Positions 1 to 12,424 of a DNA stretch of 64,000 nt are shown one piece after another. The notes beneath the pieces are model-generated. The model searched no databases and was not told the DNA's origin. It saw nothing but the letters and a program-made list of their open reading frames with translations. The DNA comes from Boswellia sacra (Eukaryota; Streptophyta; Magnoliopsida; Sapindales; Burseraceae), in NCBI GenBank assembly GCA_013180625.2, contig SNVD02009732.1, positions 336,615 through 400,614 on the forward strand, in the 5' to 3' direction. Position 1 is the stretch's first letter. Each line of letters begins with the position of its first letter. Made by a program: the position numbers and the translations under genes.

Positions 1-79
1 CATTCTCTTGTATTTCTTAGGGATGTGAAGACCCTTATAGTGGAAATGCTTCAAACTGCAAAGTCTCAGGCTAAGTGAT
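1..79 (+). CDS. Terminal coding exon of an unidentified upstream gene (partial)
   Basis: A pyrimidine-rich tract ending in TTCTTAG (about 12-20) is a good 3' splice site. After it one frame reads DVKTLIVEMLQTAKSQAK and stops at TGA (77-79). The short amphipathic, Lys-rich end looks like a genuine protein C-terminus. The sequence that follows is AT-rich with a possible polyadenylation signal near 478. Only 18 residues are visible, so no family can be named and no function is assigned. The alternative is a chance open frame. Confidence 0.45.
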
Positions 80-2600
80 CACACTGCGGAAAGTGAAGAG
101 GTGTGCTTATTCAGATTTTGTTCTTGGTTGAACTATTAAGTCGTTTAGCTTTGCAAGAATCTTATTGTTACTGTTTAGTTCAGAAAAGTTTGCTTTGAAA
201 CCATCATGAATAGAAATTGAGTTTGCACATCCCCGGAACAGAATCAACAGATGCTGTTCTGATACTGGTCATTCAAAAAGGAACTTAGTATGATGTTTTT
301 AAGGAAATTGACAGTCTGGTGGAGTTTCTACATATTTGCAAAATCAGCACTATCGTTCACTTGTTAGGTGGTAGGATAAGTGAATTAACTATGTAGATGT
401 ACATAGTGCATTTGAAGCATATGAATACATTCCATTTCTCTTCCCACCATTCTAGAATGATGATTTATAGGTTCCTAATAAAATTCATCGATTATTTAGT
501 CGGTTTCTTTATTATATTTGTTATCCAGTAAGATTTATTTTTATTTCCAAGCACTTAGCATTTTCCCATTTTCCTTGCAACCAAGTGGCAGCAGATTCCT
601 GTGCCACGTTTTCTAAATATACTCATAACGAAGTACACTCCCTCAATTATATTATCTTGCATAATACATGCACATATAGAATTATCACCTTTTGTAACTT
701 ACTTTATGGTGACTGACCTTGTGATTATTGTTCTTTTGGTTCCTATAGGTGTTCCTACATCTCATCAGAATCACTTTCTATTGGACATGGAGGACAGCTT
801 GTATTGGGAAGATCTTCATCAAAAAAAAAAAAAAAACTGCTTAAGAGAGTGACGGATACTTTGGCCTTGCTCTTCTTTACATACTCAGATGTTTACTCAC
901 ATGTAAAGTAGCATTGTTAAAAATAGAGAAGGAATAATAACCATATATAGGAGAAATTCTGTTATGGAACTTTGTGGTTTCTATTTGTAAAATACCATTG
1001 TATAATTACTTTTCTTTTCCTTTTTTTTCCCCTTTCTGGTGATACATTGTTTTGAAATAAATTAACTAATATATTCTGAATTATTAACTAGTATCACTTC
1101 ATCTGTACTCATCCTGTTATACAAGTGTATTATTTGGGAGTTTATATATTTGTAAGGATCCAGTATCAACTCTTGGAGATGATATATTACAAGAATTTCT
1201 ATTAAACATAGATTGCCACAATATGATATAAGCATTTCACTGACACTGGATATAATACAGTGTAAAATAAGATATAAAATGGCAATATCCAGATAATATT
1301 ACAAGGGATTAATCTTGCATAGATTTTGTTTCCATACATAGAGAAAAAGTAAAAGAAAACGAAGGGCTGAAATGGCTAAAAGATTTATAAAAAACAAAAT
1401 CAAGGAATCAAAATAAATATTAAAAAAGAAAATCCTCAAATAAGCATTAATTTTATAGTTCACCTATTATTGTCTGTACTTCTCATTTCCCAGAGGACGA
1501 TTGAGGACGATGACAGCAGATGAAAATCACTAAAATTGTGACAAGTAACCAGCAGGGAGTCCATAGATTTCAAGTTTGTAAAAATTAAAATTATACTGTT
1601 GTTAGTAATCAGATGTTCAACCATACTAATGAATGTGTTAGATTGAGTAAATAATTCATCATATTTGCATATCCTTTAACGGGTGCCGCGTGGAACTGGA
1701 GCGTCTACCATGGAATTGGAGTAGTTTAGCCACTGACAGATTTGTTGGTAGAATCTTACCATTTCTGGACTTGGTTTTTATTATATAATTTTAGCTGTGG
1801 GTTCATGCCCAGCTATACACATTGTTTGCAAAAATTTCTGACAAAATCTAGTGCTTCCACTTGACCACATGCCCCATATTAGGTGTTTGCCAAAGGTACC
1901 TTTATGAGCCCACCGCTCCACTACTCAATAATTGCCTACTTAACATTTTTAACAATTTCACATTCAATACTTTCAATCTAATATATGAAAGCCAACATGA
2001 AAACAAGTGAACAAATAACAAGGAGAGAAAAGAGAGAATAATTCATTGTTCATAAGTGAATGGCATGAGAAAATGAGAAAATTTTTATTTTTCTCATTGA
2101 AAATTAAATGTTACTACTATACAACAAACCCAGCAGAGAATGTTGCTTTTTTCTTCTCTTCCAATCATCATCTAAACAATCTAAACCACTCAATCACAAG
2201 AAATTTCCTAAAATTTTGAAAAGCAAGTGTTTCTGCTGCTGCTGCTATGTAACATTAAACACCTCTCATTCTGAATCACTTTCCATGCTTCCCATGGCCT
2301 TCAATCCTCTTGGTCTCTGCAAGTCATTCAAACAGAGACAGAAATATAACCCATTACTCATCTTTATTAGCCCAGAAACGAATTTGAAAAAGATGATATC
2401 ACAGAAAGAGGTAAGTATGTTACCAGATCAGTAACACCCTTGGATTGACGTCCAAAAATGAACATATACTACTTTTAGATGCCAATCCAATGGTTGACAC
2501 CGACTCGATAATTAGATGCCAATCCAACAATTGGCGCCTGATGTACCGGTCGATACCATTACAATTTACCTAGCAAAAAGATTAGTAAATTATGCAATTC
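80..2600. other. Intergenic, probable 3' UTR and spacer
   Basis: No convincing gene is seen. The first few hundred bases are probably 3' UTR of the gene ending at 79. Around 2108-2434 an open frame ends at a good donor (GAG|GTAAGT, 2409-2416) on the plus strand. It could be an exon of a small unknown transcript, but it has CAG/CTG-like low complexity and no recognisable domain, and may instead be the 3' UTR of the minus-strand DUF1639 gene. A 15-base motif (TAGATGCCAATCCAA) occurs twice near 2478 and 2513. Confidence 0.4.
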
Positions 2601-2607
2601 AGATCAA

Positions 2608-3910
2608 TCAAAACCAATCATTTACCTTCTTAGAACTCTTCTTCTCTCTAACTTCATACCTCTCTTGGCACATATCAGTCAGCCATGCACCAGGGCTAAC
2701 CAGCTGCCATCCACCAAATCCAGAAAAAACAATTAGAAACCAAACAATAGCATCATAAACAAATCCAAGATTTCCAAACTCAAATATGTTACTTGCAAAA
2801 CTTACAAGTAAGCTTCTTTGAATGAGCTTGGCTCTCTTTTTGGGTCTTTGAGGAGGCTTGCACCCTTTCATAGCCAAAAAATCCTCCTCTTTCTCTTTGT
2901 TTGACAAGGTAATGTACAGCTTAGGCCAGACAAGCAATTTGTTGTCCTCTCCATTGTTGGCATCCACCGAAACCTTGCCATTCTCATCACCAACCACAGA
3001 TCCTCTTGTGGTATAGTACCTATCTTCCTTCTCAGGTGAAGATGATTTTCGGTTCTCATTTGAACCTGAACGGAGTATTGCAGCCTCAGAATTCCTGCAT
3101 ACATATATAAATTTACAATTAGATCTTCATTTTTGTTAGATGGAGAGACTGATGTCAAATAAACAAATGAGTCACTGTTAAAATCAACTTATAGAAAATT
3201 AAAGAAAAATAAGTAAAATTAAAATATACTAAACAAAGCTTTTACAACTTAACCCAACAACGCAACAACCCACTCACTAATTTTTCTTTTTTTTTTTTTT
3301 TTGTTTCTCGGCTGCCAAACAGGAATTTCAAAAAACAAAAAAAGTGGGAGTAGAATACGAAAAACCGGAACTCGAACACAACAGCGGCCCAAAAATCAAA
3401 AGCTGGATCAAATTGTTGAGGAGAGTCTTTCAATTTTTACAAATCCAGAATATTAAAAACAAAAAAATCACCACTCCTCTTTCCTCTCCCGCGATTTTCT
3501 CCTTGTTTTCTCAGCAACCATACAAAAGGGTGAGAAAAAAAATTAAAAATAAAAATAAACCCTTCAGATTTCAGAAGAGCTCACAAAATTCTCATCGGTT
3601 TCAGCCAAACCAATTTCTTAGAGAGGTAGAGAGAGGGGAAAAAAACTTTCTTCTACAGCAAAATCTCATTACAATTGAAAAATCCATCTCACCTAGTAAG
3701 ACGATTAGAGCCTTCCTTCTCTGAGACCAAACATCGATCAATCCGGGAAGTGATTCTTCTGCGAACTACACCGTTAGATTTCTGTGAGAGCTTCTGCGGG
3801 TCCTTGACTCTCACACATCTCAGCCTCTTCTTGTTCCCCCACTGTAAAAAGAATTCTGGCTCCATAGATGACGATTTACAAGCTCTCTGATTCCTCTCTT
3901 CCTTCTCCAT
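2608..3910 (-). CDS. DUF1639 family protein, three exons, 200 aa
   Basis: Exons on the minus strand: 3910-3693, 3094-2806 and 2703-2608 (stop included). Phases agree (218, 289 and 96 nt) and borders are GT-AG (donors CTAG|GTGAGA and ACTT|GTAAGT; acceptors TGCAG and GGCAG). The product has the N-terminal box FFLQWGNKKRLRCVRVKD (residues about 20-37). Its C-terminal block runs WPKLYITLSNKEKEEDF, PPQRPKKR (153-160) and SPGAWLTDM, split by intron 2. This matches plant DUF1639 proteins, which are small, basic and of unknown role, perhaps nuclear. A TGCAG acceptor two bases before the ATG suggests a 5' UTR intron. The last codons (KKVNDWF) read through an AAG|GTAAAT donor-like site, so the true C-terminus could be spliced differently. 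Family confidence is high; function is unknown. Confidence 0.85.
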
Positions 3911-4800
3911 ATCTGCATCCACAAACCCAAAATAAACCAGAAAATCTGAGCTTTCCTTGCACAAAACTTTTAATAACAAAACCCAGAAGTGAAATTTCAG
4001 AGATTTGGTAAAAATTAAGCTGAAGAAAACAAAAAGAACAAATTTTTAGAATACCCATTTGGAAAAAGAGCTTCTTCGTGAACACTTTTTTTTTTGGGAA
4101 AAGCTTCTTTGTGAACACGAGCAAAGCTTCTCTCGATTAACTAAGAAAACCCAGAAGTGGAAGCTGAAGAGATGCAGGTGAAAAAAAAAAACAAGAGAAA
4201 CGGAATTTTTACGCGAAAATTCGAGAGAAAATTTAGATTGAAGTTCAGGAAACAAACGACAATTCTCGAGTAGTTTCCTGGAATCACCGGATTAAAAGAA
4301 ATAAAAAAAAAAAAATTAGAGCTTGAGATAAATTGTCATCTGACCTCAAGATCTACAACTCTCAACACAAAATCAGAATACAAAATCGTAAGACTCAACA
4401 AAACTGTGTATGCAAGAGTCAAAAGGAGATGAGAGAGTTGAAGAAGAAGAGAAACAAAATCACACAAAGCAAAAGCTGGAAATGAGATTATAACAACAAC
4501 AATAACAATAACAACGTAACATACATGTTATAGAAGAAAAGAGCAAGAGAAGTTTCTCATTACAATCAACAACAACAAGAACAGCAACTTCCTCTCCAAA
4601 ATCAAAAACAAAAGCTCTTTATTTATTTATCTGTCTTCTCTCTTCTCTCTTTGTGCTTCAATGAGGAGTTTGTTTTTGCTGTTTTTGCAATCTCAGTGTT
4701 TGACGTTGTTGGGTTTGGGTGTTCTCTCAGGCCTCTCTTGTGAAACTTCTTCTTCTTTCTTTCTTCTTCCTGCATTCTCTCTCTCTTTCTTTCTATTTAT
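3911..4800 (-). promoter_or_regulatory. Probable 5' UTR, UTR intron and promoter of the DUF1639 gene
   Basis: Read on the minus strand, the stretch just before the DUF1639 ATG ends in GTGGATGCAG, a splice acceptor. Upstream lie GA-rich and TTG-rich leader-like runs (GTTGTTATTGTTATTG near 4490-4515) and long CT/GA tracts (4630-4800), as often found in plant 5' UTRs. No TATA box could be assigned with certainty. Confidence 0.4.
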
Positions 4801-5390
4801 CTTCGCTGACAAAAGGTGATAAATATAACTGAAGATTTTGGCAACCGTCAGATTGGTGATGGACGATCTGATGCGGGGCTTGATGTAGTGTGATGCTCAA
4901 AAAATGAGAGACCATGAGGGAACAATGATATAAGAATTGGATCCTCTCCTTGGGTTGGGTTAGGTAGTTACCCAACCACCCTTCTTCTTGGGCTTCATTT
5001 TGGGTTTAGTGTTTTTTCTTTTCGGGTTTACGGAAGACTCGGCCCAATTGATATCTTTTTTTTTTAAATCAATAATAAAAATTACGATAATCCTTTCTGA
5101 ATCCGATGATGATCAGAAGTTAAAATAAAAGATAAAATAATAAAATAAATTAAATTTTTATAAAAATTAAAAAATATTGAAAATTAAATATTAATAAAAA
5201 AAAGGCACCCACCATCGCGCGCAGCCACCACGTCACCACCATGGCAGGCCCGCACCTCCGCCATCGCAGACACAGAAGAGATCCAGACATAGACGCCAGA
5301 TCCAGTTCCAGCCTCAATTTCTACACCCAGATAACACAACAGATCAAAGCCAAAATCCCCGTGAAAAGCACGAAGGCGCCTACGGCTTAA
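4801..5390. other. Upstream spacer, no gene seen
   Basis: Probable distal promoter of the minus-strand DUF1639 gene up to about 5000, then A/T-rich sequence, then a more GC-rich patch (5200-5390) with short open frames but no recognised domain. Confidence 0.4.
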
Positions 5391-5396
5391 AGATAC

Positions 5397-5505
5397 GGAT
5401 GGGGAGTCACAATATGCATCCAAAAGGACCAAAGCTAGTAACATTCAGAAGCCGCATAGTTTCTTTCAGGTCAAAGTTTTGGATGCGTACTGTGACTCCC
5501 CATCC
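5397..5505. repeat. Imperfect inverted repeat, 29-bp arms
   Basis: The left arm 5397-5425 (starting GGATGGGGAGTCAC) and right arm 5477-5505 (ending GTGACTCCCCATCC) are reverse complements with two mismatches over 29 bp, separated by 51 bp. RNA from this DNA would fold into a long hairpin. Read outward, both arms encode a similar peptide (LDAYCDSPS), so the arms may be two opposed copies of one gene fragment. Origin is unknown. Confidence 0.7.
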
Positions 5506-6744
5506 ACTTCTTTCCATTGAATTTGAAGCAGCTTGCTAATTTCACCGAAACTTTCACCAGAAGCAATGTCACACTCATCACCAATTTTACCCACGACAGC
5601 CGCCTTGATACTTATGAGCGCGTTTGGCCCGATGTTGTACGGCAATTTTGACTTCTGCTACCAACTAGGGATATTTATGTGTTTAATAGACTCTCGCAAA
5701 ATTATTGATTCTCTAATGATCAATTCTGAGAATCTCTTACCCCAAAAATCTAATGTGTATTAGAAGACAAACTCAAATTTTAAAAATAAGATTTTAAAAA
5801 TTTTAAATTTATTATTTTAAGAAAATAGAAATTCAAATAAACCCTTGACTATTAAAATTTTTAAATTAATTAATAAATTATTAAATTAATCGTTAAAGTA
5901 ATGTTTTAAAAAAAAAATCAAAATAGTCACCTGAGAATCATCACCATCTGCCGCGTTTGCTGACTGTTATCCCATCATCCTTAAGTGCGTGAGATGACAC
6001 CACCCGCGACGTTGGGATCACCGGTGGACAATCTCTACAAATCCGTTAATGGTTACATCAAAAATCGGCAGCGTCTCATAGTTAAGATTTCAAATGCCAT
6101 AATTTTATACGTTCGATCCCGTTGATTTATGGATTAAAAAATGACAACGTTCACATATATGGCAAAGTGTTGGACGACGTGCAGAAAGTGGTGATGGTAT
6201 CGGTATCGGTATCGATATCGTCGGACATAGCCTCTCACCTACAATCGGCACGGTGAACGGTAACAACAACTTTTTTCTTTTTTGTTTAAATAATAAATTA
6301 ATAAATATTTTTAAATATTTTATTTTAAATATATGAAAACAACTTAATTATTTTTAATATTATAATTTTAATTAACTTAAATATTAATTTTAAAAAAAAA
6401 ATCTTGTATTTTTTTATTTTTATATTAAAAATTATATTTTGAAAATCAAGCCTACTAAACAAATAAATATTTATAACTTTTAAATTACACAACACTTTTA
6501 AAAATCAAAACTTGTTCTCATAATATAACTAACAACAGATTTTTCCTATAAAATTTTATACGACAATTTTATACAGTAATCCCAAAAAGATTATATACCG
6601 TTAATTTGTTGGTTGCTTCATAGTGTAAATACAAAAGTGCTTTTTTAGGGATGCATTATTGAAAACGATTTCATTATAAAGAAATGATAAAACATATGTT
6701 TATAAAATAATATTACTATAAAGAAAACAAACATATAAAATATA
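5506..6744. other. Intergenic, no gene seen
   Basis: AT-rich DNA with a few GC-richer islands (5940-6250), one of which holds a short GGTATC microrepeat (about 6196-6220). No open frame with recognisable domains. Confidence 0.4.
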
Positions 6745-7092
6745 TGTTGTGATCACCTAAAATTGGGCCTCAATTAGCCTAATAAAAATGGGAGAAGCGC
6801 GTTACTGAAAACTATCATTGAGCTCATTATCTGAGCTTGTTATTTAGGTTGTGCAATTACCCCGCCTTATTTAAACTCTCGGATTTTTACTCGAAGATAT
6901 GCATATTTCTTTAAATTCATTCCCTATTTATAATTCTTTTACTCTTGATAGATCCCCTTTAAAGAATTTCAATTTTTTGTGAAGGGCTTTTGTCGGCACC
7001 CCTAATTGTTTTATGTGTTTTCAAGGCTTGATTTTAGCCCATCCCCTCAGCCTCAACCCATTGTTTGGCCGTAAGGAAATCATACATCAAAA
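6745..7092 (+). mobile_element. Decayed solo LTR related to the retrotransposon at 12-22.6 kb
   Basis: The block starts TGTTGTGATCACC and shares with the intact LTRs, in order, AATTGGGCCTCAATTA, a run of GAGC..TTATCTGAGC, a TTATTTAAACTCTC (degenerate TATA) segment, ACTCGAAGATATGCA, GTCGGCACCCCT and the end GGAAATCATACATCA. No gag or pol follows and there is no second LTR nearby, so it is a solo LTR or fragment. The five bases on either side (ATATA and AAGTA) do not match, so the ends or target site have mutated. Homology is clear; exact borders are approximate. Confidence 0.72.
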
Positions 7093-7190
7093 AAGTATAT
7101 AATCAATGATTTTTGTTCACCCCCATAAAAGTGGAGAATTTTTTCCTCTTTTTTTTTTTTCGACCCATAAAACGAATTAAGGAGTCTCAT

Positions 7191-8092
7191 CTAGGAGTGT
7201 TCAAAATCCAATCAAATCCGTCCAAACCTACCGATCCAATCCAAATCGATCTAATTTTGATTAGATTTGATCAATTGATGGATTGGATTATATTAGAATT
7301 TTTGATAATCGAATTAATTGAATCGGATAACGGATCATATTATAAAAATCCATCATAAACCGATCCAATCTAAATAATAAGTAATAAAATTAATTATGTA
7401 ATATCTAAAAATTAAAATTAACATTTGATGATCATTGATGTAATGCATCTGTGCAATATGTAATTGGAAGTATAAATATAACTTAATTATTATTATTTTT
7501 TAATTTCTTGAATTGTTTTTTCATGTCAATTATAATTATCTCAATATAAAACTATTACTTAATTATTAATTATTTATTCATGTTTGAAAGGAATTCTTTA
7601 ATATGCATGGATGAGATTGAGTTAATATAATTATTTAGTAATAAATTTTTGCAAGTTCTATTTTATGCTTTGTAGCTTATTGCATGAAGTCTTATAAATT
7701 TATTTAAATTACGATATTTGTATTATAATGATTTAAATTTTTATTGTTGTTTTTAGTTAGGAACATTAATCAACTTATAAATGAATTTTTATTTATTATA
7801 TTATAATTTACCAATATTTTAATTTGCTTAGTAACTTCATGTTATCATTATTTTTATATAATAACTTGTGTTTATTATTGGATCATATTAGACTTTGTTT
7901 TTTCTTTTTCAAATTTTTCAAAGATTGGATTGGATCGAATTGAATTGGATAGAATGATTTTTTTTAAAATCGGATTGAATTGGATTTCAATCTTTAATTA
8001 GATCGGATTGGATTGAAAAATCTCTAGACTGACATTATTGAATTGGATTGGCTATTAGCTAAATCCATTGGATCTAACCGATGAACACCCCC
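7191..8092. mobile_element. Non-autonomous hAT-like element (about 0.9 kb)
   Basis: The left end CTAGGAGTGTTCA and the right end TGAACACCCCC are inverted and imperfectly matched, as in hAT elements with GGGGTGTTCA-type termini. The flanks AGTCTCAT (7183-7190) and AATCTCAT (8093-8100) match at 7 of 8 positions, as expected for an 8-bp hAT target duplication. Both subterminal regions carry many short motifs of the ATCCAATC / GATTGGAT type in opposite orientation. No transposase frame is present. Confidence 0.7.
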
Positions 8093-8157
8093 AATCTCAT
8101 ACTTCTATCATCATGTAAAATGGAATGATATATAAACTTTTATTATTCTATGTCTAT

Positions 8158-9024
8158 AAGTCATGTTTGGTGCGTGAAACTATATAATATAATATAATAT
8201 TGTATTGTATTACAATGTATTATTCAGAATTAAAATTAGTGCTATATCAAAATTACATTGTGTTTGAACCACTTATATGTTGTATTAATTTACACTAAAG
8301 AGAAATTATTTTCTCGAGAAAAGTTTATACAAAATACTAAATATATTTTATTTTTTTTTTATAAAACTATTTATTTATTAATTTTTACGTATAGCGTCAA
8401 AGGGTCACCGGACTGGCGCTAGTTTATGGTCGTTGGAAAATTTCTCTAGCGCGTCTGTCAGCACTGCCAAATTTAAAACGATTACTGTGAGGCAATCTAT
8501 AAAGTGATATAATTTTCGTCACTTCAAATTTGTCATATTTAGCCGAAAAGGCCATGACAAGTTCGACCACCACCTGTGTTTACCTCTCTCGTTGATAAAC
8601 GACAGCTTGAATGAAAACATTACCATCATCATGGCATCGATCTGTTCATTCCGATCATTTTAATACCCATGGCTTTATCGGTATCCATCTGTCAGCTGTT
8701 ACCAGTGACGGCTCTGGTGACTGTCATCAACTCCAGTAGCATATTCAATTTTTTCAAATTTTATTATAATTATAATATAATTTAAATAATAATAATATGT
8801 TATTTTTAATTAATTAAGATAATTACAAAAATTTTGAATTAATACTGTAGAGTGTGATCTAATATTCCCTATAAACAATGCATAATTTAATACTATTTTG
8901 TGTGTATAGAAGTCATACTTTGTATTATTTAATACCATATAAATTTGTAATCAAACATATGTACTATACTAACTATAGTACAATGTAATATTTTAATACT
9001 ATTTTATGTCACCAAACATGACCT
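8158..9024. mobile_element. Probable MITE-like DNA transposon (about 0.87 kb)
   Basis: Left end AAGTCATGTTTGGTG and right end CACCAAACATGACCT form near-perfect terminal inverted repeats (14 of 15). Subterminal regions on both sides are rich in TAATATAATAT / AATACTATT motifs. The target duplication is unclear (possibly 3 bp), so the superfamily is unassigned. No coding capacity is seen. Confidence 0.6.
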
Positions 9025-11962
9025 TAATGTTGAAATTTTAATTTTAATTTTCCAAATCACTTATACTTTTAAGGTAGAGACTATTTTCTCAAATCTTCCG
9101 GTTGAACCATGAAGTTATAATAATTCAATATAATCATTGAGATTTTACTTAAATGTTTTAATACGTATCAAAATTATAAATGATTCTATTGTATTGAATG
9201 GGATCAAATCAATATTATTAAAATAAAAAAAAACTTAATTTTTTTTCTTTATTTCCCATTTTGGGCTTTAAAAACGGAGAAGACGAGAGAGCGACATAAC
9301 AGGGGTTTAGTCCCCCTCACTTGTTCATTTTTCACTCATATGTTTTTCTTTTTTTCTTTTTTTCTTTTTTAACTTGTCTAATACCTTAATTGGAGCAAAT
9401 CCGAGATTTGTATAATTATCTGAAAACCAATTAAGATTAAGGTGTTTTTGTACTCGAAGAAGTTGAACATAAAATATAAGAATTCTGAATTATAATAAAA
9501 ACTTAATTGAATTTAAAAAAATGATGAAAATAATTTCCCATAAAATATTAAGAACTAGAAACGATGTAATTAGGTAACTAACTAGTCACATCTTTTTAAT
9601 GAAGTAATATTTGATCCGTAATATATTTTTATCCTTAAATAAGATCATTAATTTTCTACTACATTAATCAGTTATCTGTTTTATGTAATGCAATTGAGGG
9701 ACACTAATTATTAAAAAAAAAAGTTTAAATTCTAATTAGCAAGAGTAATTGATTGGTGGGCTCTGATCCTTTTTAGCAACCTGATAGTTGAAAACTAACG
9801 CATCTCACTTATTAAGAAATTTAAACTGCTGGGATTGACAATTAGCTAGTTTGTAAAAATATCAGTGTCGACCTTCCAATGTTTTTGTTTTTCAAGAAAA
9901 TTGGCTCAACTCTCAGTCGATAGAATATTTTTTAAAACATTGAAGGGGTGTTGATGTTTCGGTAAACAATGCGAGGCTGCGTAAAAATTACCCTTGTGTA
10001 ATTAACATTGAAACCGTCCAGGTTCATGCATCTAGGGATTTCATTGATGAACTGATCTGGCAAGGAGAAGGAAATTGTGCTGCGCAGCATTTGCGTTTCT
10101 CATCTCATTAATCAATTCTGCTAAACTTCTACACTACAAACGTCCGTGCACTCAGTGACTTTCTGCCAAATTTGCTGACCTCTCACCAGTCTCCAATTCG
10201 TCGTCTATTAATTAATTAAAATACCTATGTACATTTACTAACACTCTTCGTACATCAAAACAAGCTTTTAATTAACACACACACAAACACATATAGATAC
10301 ATTCATCCATGCATTACAACTTTGACAAATCTATAAAATTATATTTTTTTTAAATAGAAATTATAAAAATAAAGTTTTTATTAACAAATTATTGTGTTTT
10401 AATTGATAAACATACGTAGTACTTATCAATAAAAAGAATAATAAAACTTTAACAAATATATATATATACACACACACATGCATACATGCATTACAACTTC
10501 AACAATTTTATAAAATTATATTGTTTAAATAGAATTTATAAAAATAAAGTTTTTATTCATAAATTATTGTGTTTTAATTAATAAAAATACAAGGTACTTA
10601 TTAATAAAAAAATAATAAGGTAAATATTTTAAAACAGAGTAATGATCTATTTGATATTTTATAATTAATAAAAAATTCAGAAAAAAAGTTTTATTAAAAG
10701 TCTCAATTTTTAGCATCTCCTAAAAGATACAAAATAATTTTTTAGATTGTAGATGAGTTCTTCTTAGATGACAATTAAAAGATACGAAATTAAAAATAAA
10801 ACTTTTATTTTTAATATTAAAAAAAATTCTTTTATCAGTATGTAAACCCAGATAATCGTATTTTAGTGTTAGGATGAAATTTGACAGGAGAGAGACATTC
10901 TAAAGATTAAATGATTATTGAGTCAATATTAACCGCTTAATTGTTAAACATATAATATTTAAATATTTAAAAATTTTATCCTGTAAAATTTGGAAGAGCT
11001 AATTATTGAAGAATCTTTGAGGTTTGAAATTGAAATTGAGATGTTGGATTGAATATAAGCCACCAAAATTGAACAGACAGAAAGGGGACCCATTTCTTTG
11101 TTTTTCTTTTTAGTGGACTACAAACACACTTTTGAATTGAGAACAACGTGCCATAGAAGTTGCTAACTTGTAAGCCATCAATTAATACTTGACAATCTCG
11201 AGAAGAGAATGATGTGATTTGTTAAGAGGAAATTTCGAACAATATCATTATTAGCCAGCTCAAATTCTTTTTTTTTTTTTTACTCAGGCTAGTTCAGACG
11301 CATTTGATTAATTTAAAAAAGAGACTAACGTAATTATAAGTTATTAATACGATTTTTTACTTAAATTATGAGATAAATCTATATGAAAAATCAAATTTAT
11401 GATCACGTACCTAATCACACAATTTTTTGTTCGCTCTTACTATTAAATTAACCCATTGTAGGTAGCCCAATAAATTTCGTTAACACTATTATGTGGTCAC
11501 TGTGGTGATTAATTAGTTCTTTCCAAACTATAAATTTTGGGCTGTATTGAATAAAAAAATCATTAATATCATGATCATAACATATTTTACATTTTCAATT
11601 AACAATTTCTTTTTCCGTTTATCTAACCATTGTGGAAATTATATGTGTTTTCTAAATGACTTGAATCATACTTTATTGTATTGAGAGCTATGTGAACAAC
11701 ATGATTTACCCATTTCATCTAATTTAAACTCTTTTTAATTATAAAATCGGATGATAAATGAGAAACTAACATCTTGATTGGTTTTGTTAACAATGCGATG
11801 TCTAGATTTAGATTAATTTATTTGAAATGTCAATTAAGTAACAACGAAAACAATTTTATGTGATCGATTGATTACATGAAATTACTGATTAGGTGTGTTC
11901 TTTTATGAATTCAGTATTTTTGTTTTCAATTTAATTTAGGAATATATGGTTGATTTTGAATT
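9025..11962. other. Gene-poor AT-rich stretch with a local tandem duplication
   Basis: No gene recognised. About 10,290-10,625 contains two diverged tandem copies (period about 177 bp) that share CATGCATTACAACTT, TATAAAATTATATT, AAATAAAGTTTTTATT and ATTATTGTGTTTTAATT in the same order. CA/TA microsatellites sit at the copy junctions. Confidence 0.5.
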
Positions 11963-11967
11963 ATTTT

Positions 11968-12349
11968 TGTTATGGCCATAACAAAATTGGGCCTCAATTA
12001 AATCTAATACAGAAAGCCCATTATTAAAGCCCGTTATTTGAGCCTATTATCTGGATCCCACAATGACTCGTCCTGGCTCCTATATAAACTCTCCGAATTA
12101 TTACTCAAGATATGCACACTTTTCTGAACTCATTCTCTCTCTAAATTTCCTTTGTTTTTTAGAGCTTCTCTCTCTAGGAAATTCTCCCAGAAAATTCCGG
12201 AGTGCCGGAAACTGACTTGAGCGTCGGAGGGTTTTCGCCAGCACCACCGCCGGCACCCCTGACTATTTTTCTTTGTTCACAGGATTGGACCCGACGTACA
12301 ATTCGAGCTCCGACCCGCTTCCCGGCCGTCTGGAAATCGTGCATCAACA
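11968..12349 (+). repeat. 5' LTR (382 bp)
   Basis: It starts TG and ends CA next to the primer-binding site. A TATATAA box (12081-12087) lies about 115 bp in and would drive the genomic RNA. A pyrimidine-rich stretch (TTCTCTCTCTAAATTTCC) follows. It matches the 3' LTR over its whole length. Confidence 0.92.
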
Positions 12350-12350
12350 G

Positions 12351-12370
12351 TTGGCGCCGTCTGTGGGAAC
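12351..12370 (+). other. Primer-binding site
   Basis: TTGGCGCCGTCTGTGGGAAC starts two bases after the 5' LTR. TGGCGCC at this place is the usual start of a PBS pairing with a tRNA 3' end that carries CCA. The exact tRNA was not determined. Confidence 0.8.
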
Positions 12371-12424
12371 GACAATTTAAGCCTCTTTAGTTGTTGCTCC
12401 CATTCAAACGTACTCAAACACGTC

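Noticed and set aside
6105..6130. tRNA T-loop-like GTTCGATCCC
   Set aside because: No acceptor stem, anticodon arm or A box could be placed around it.
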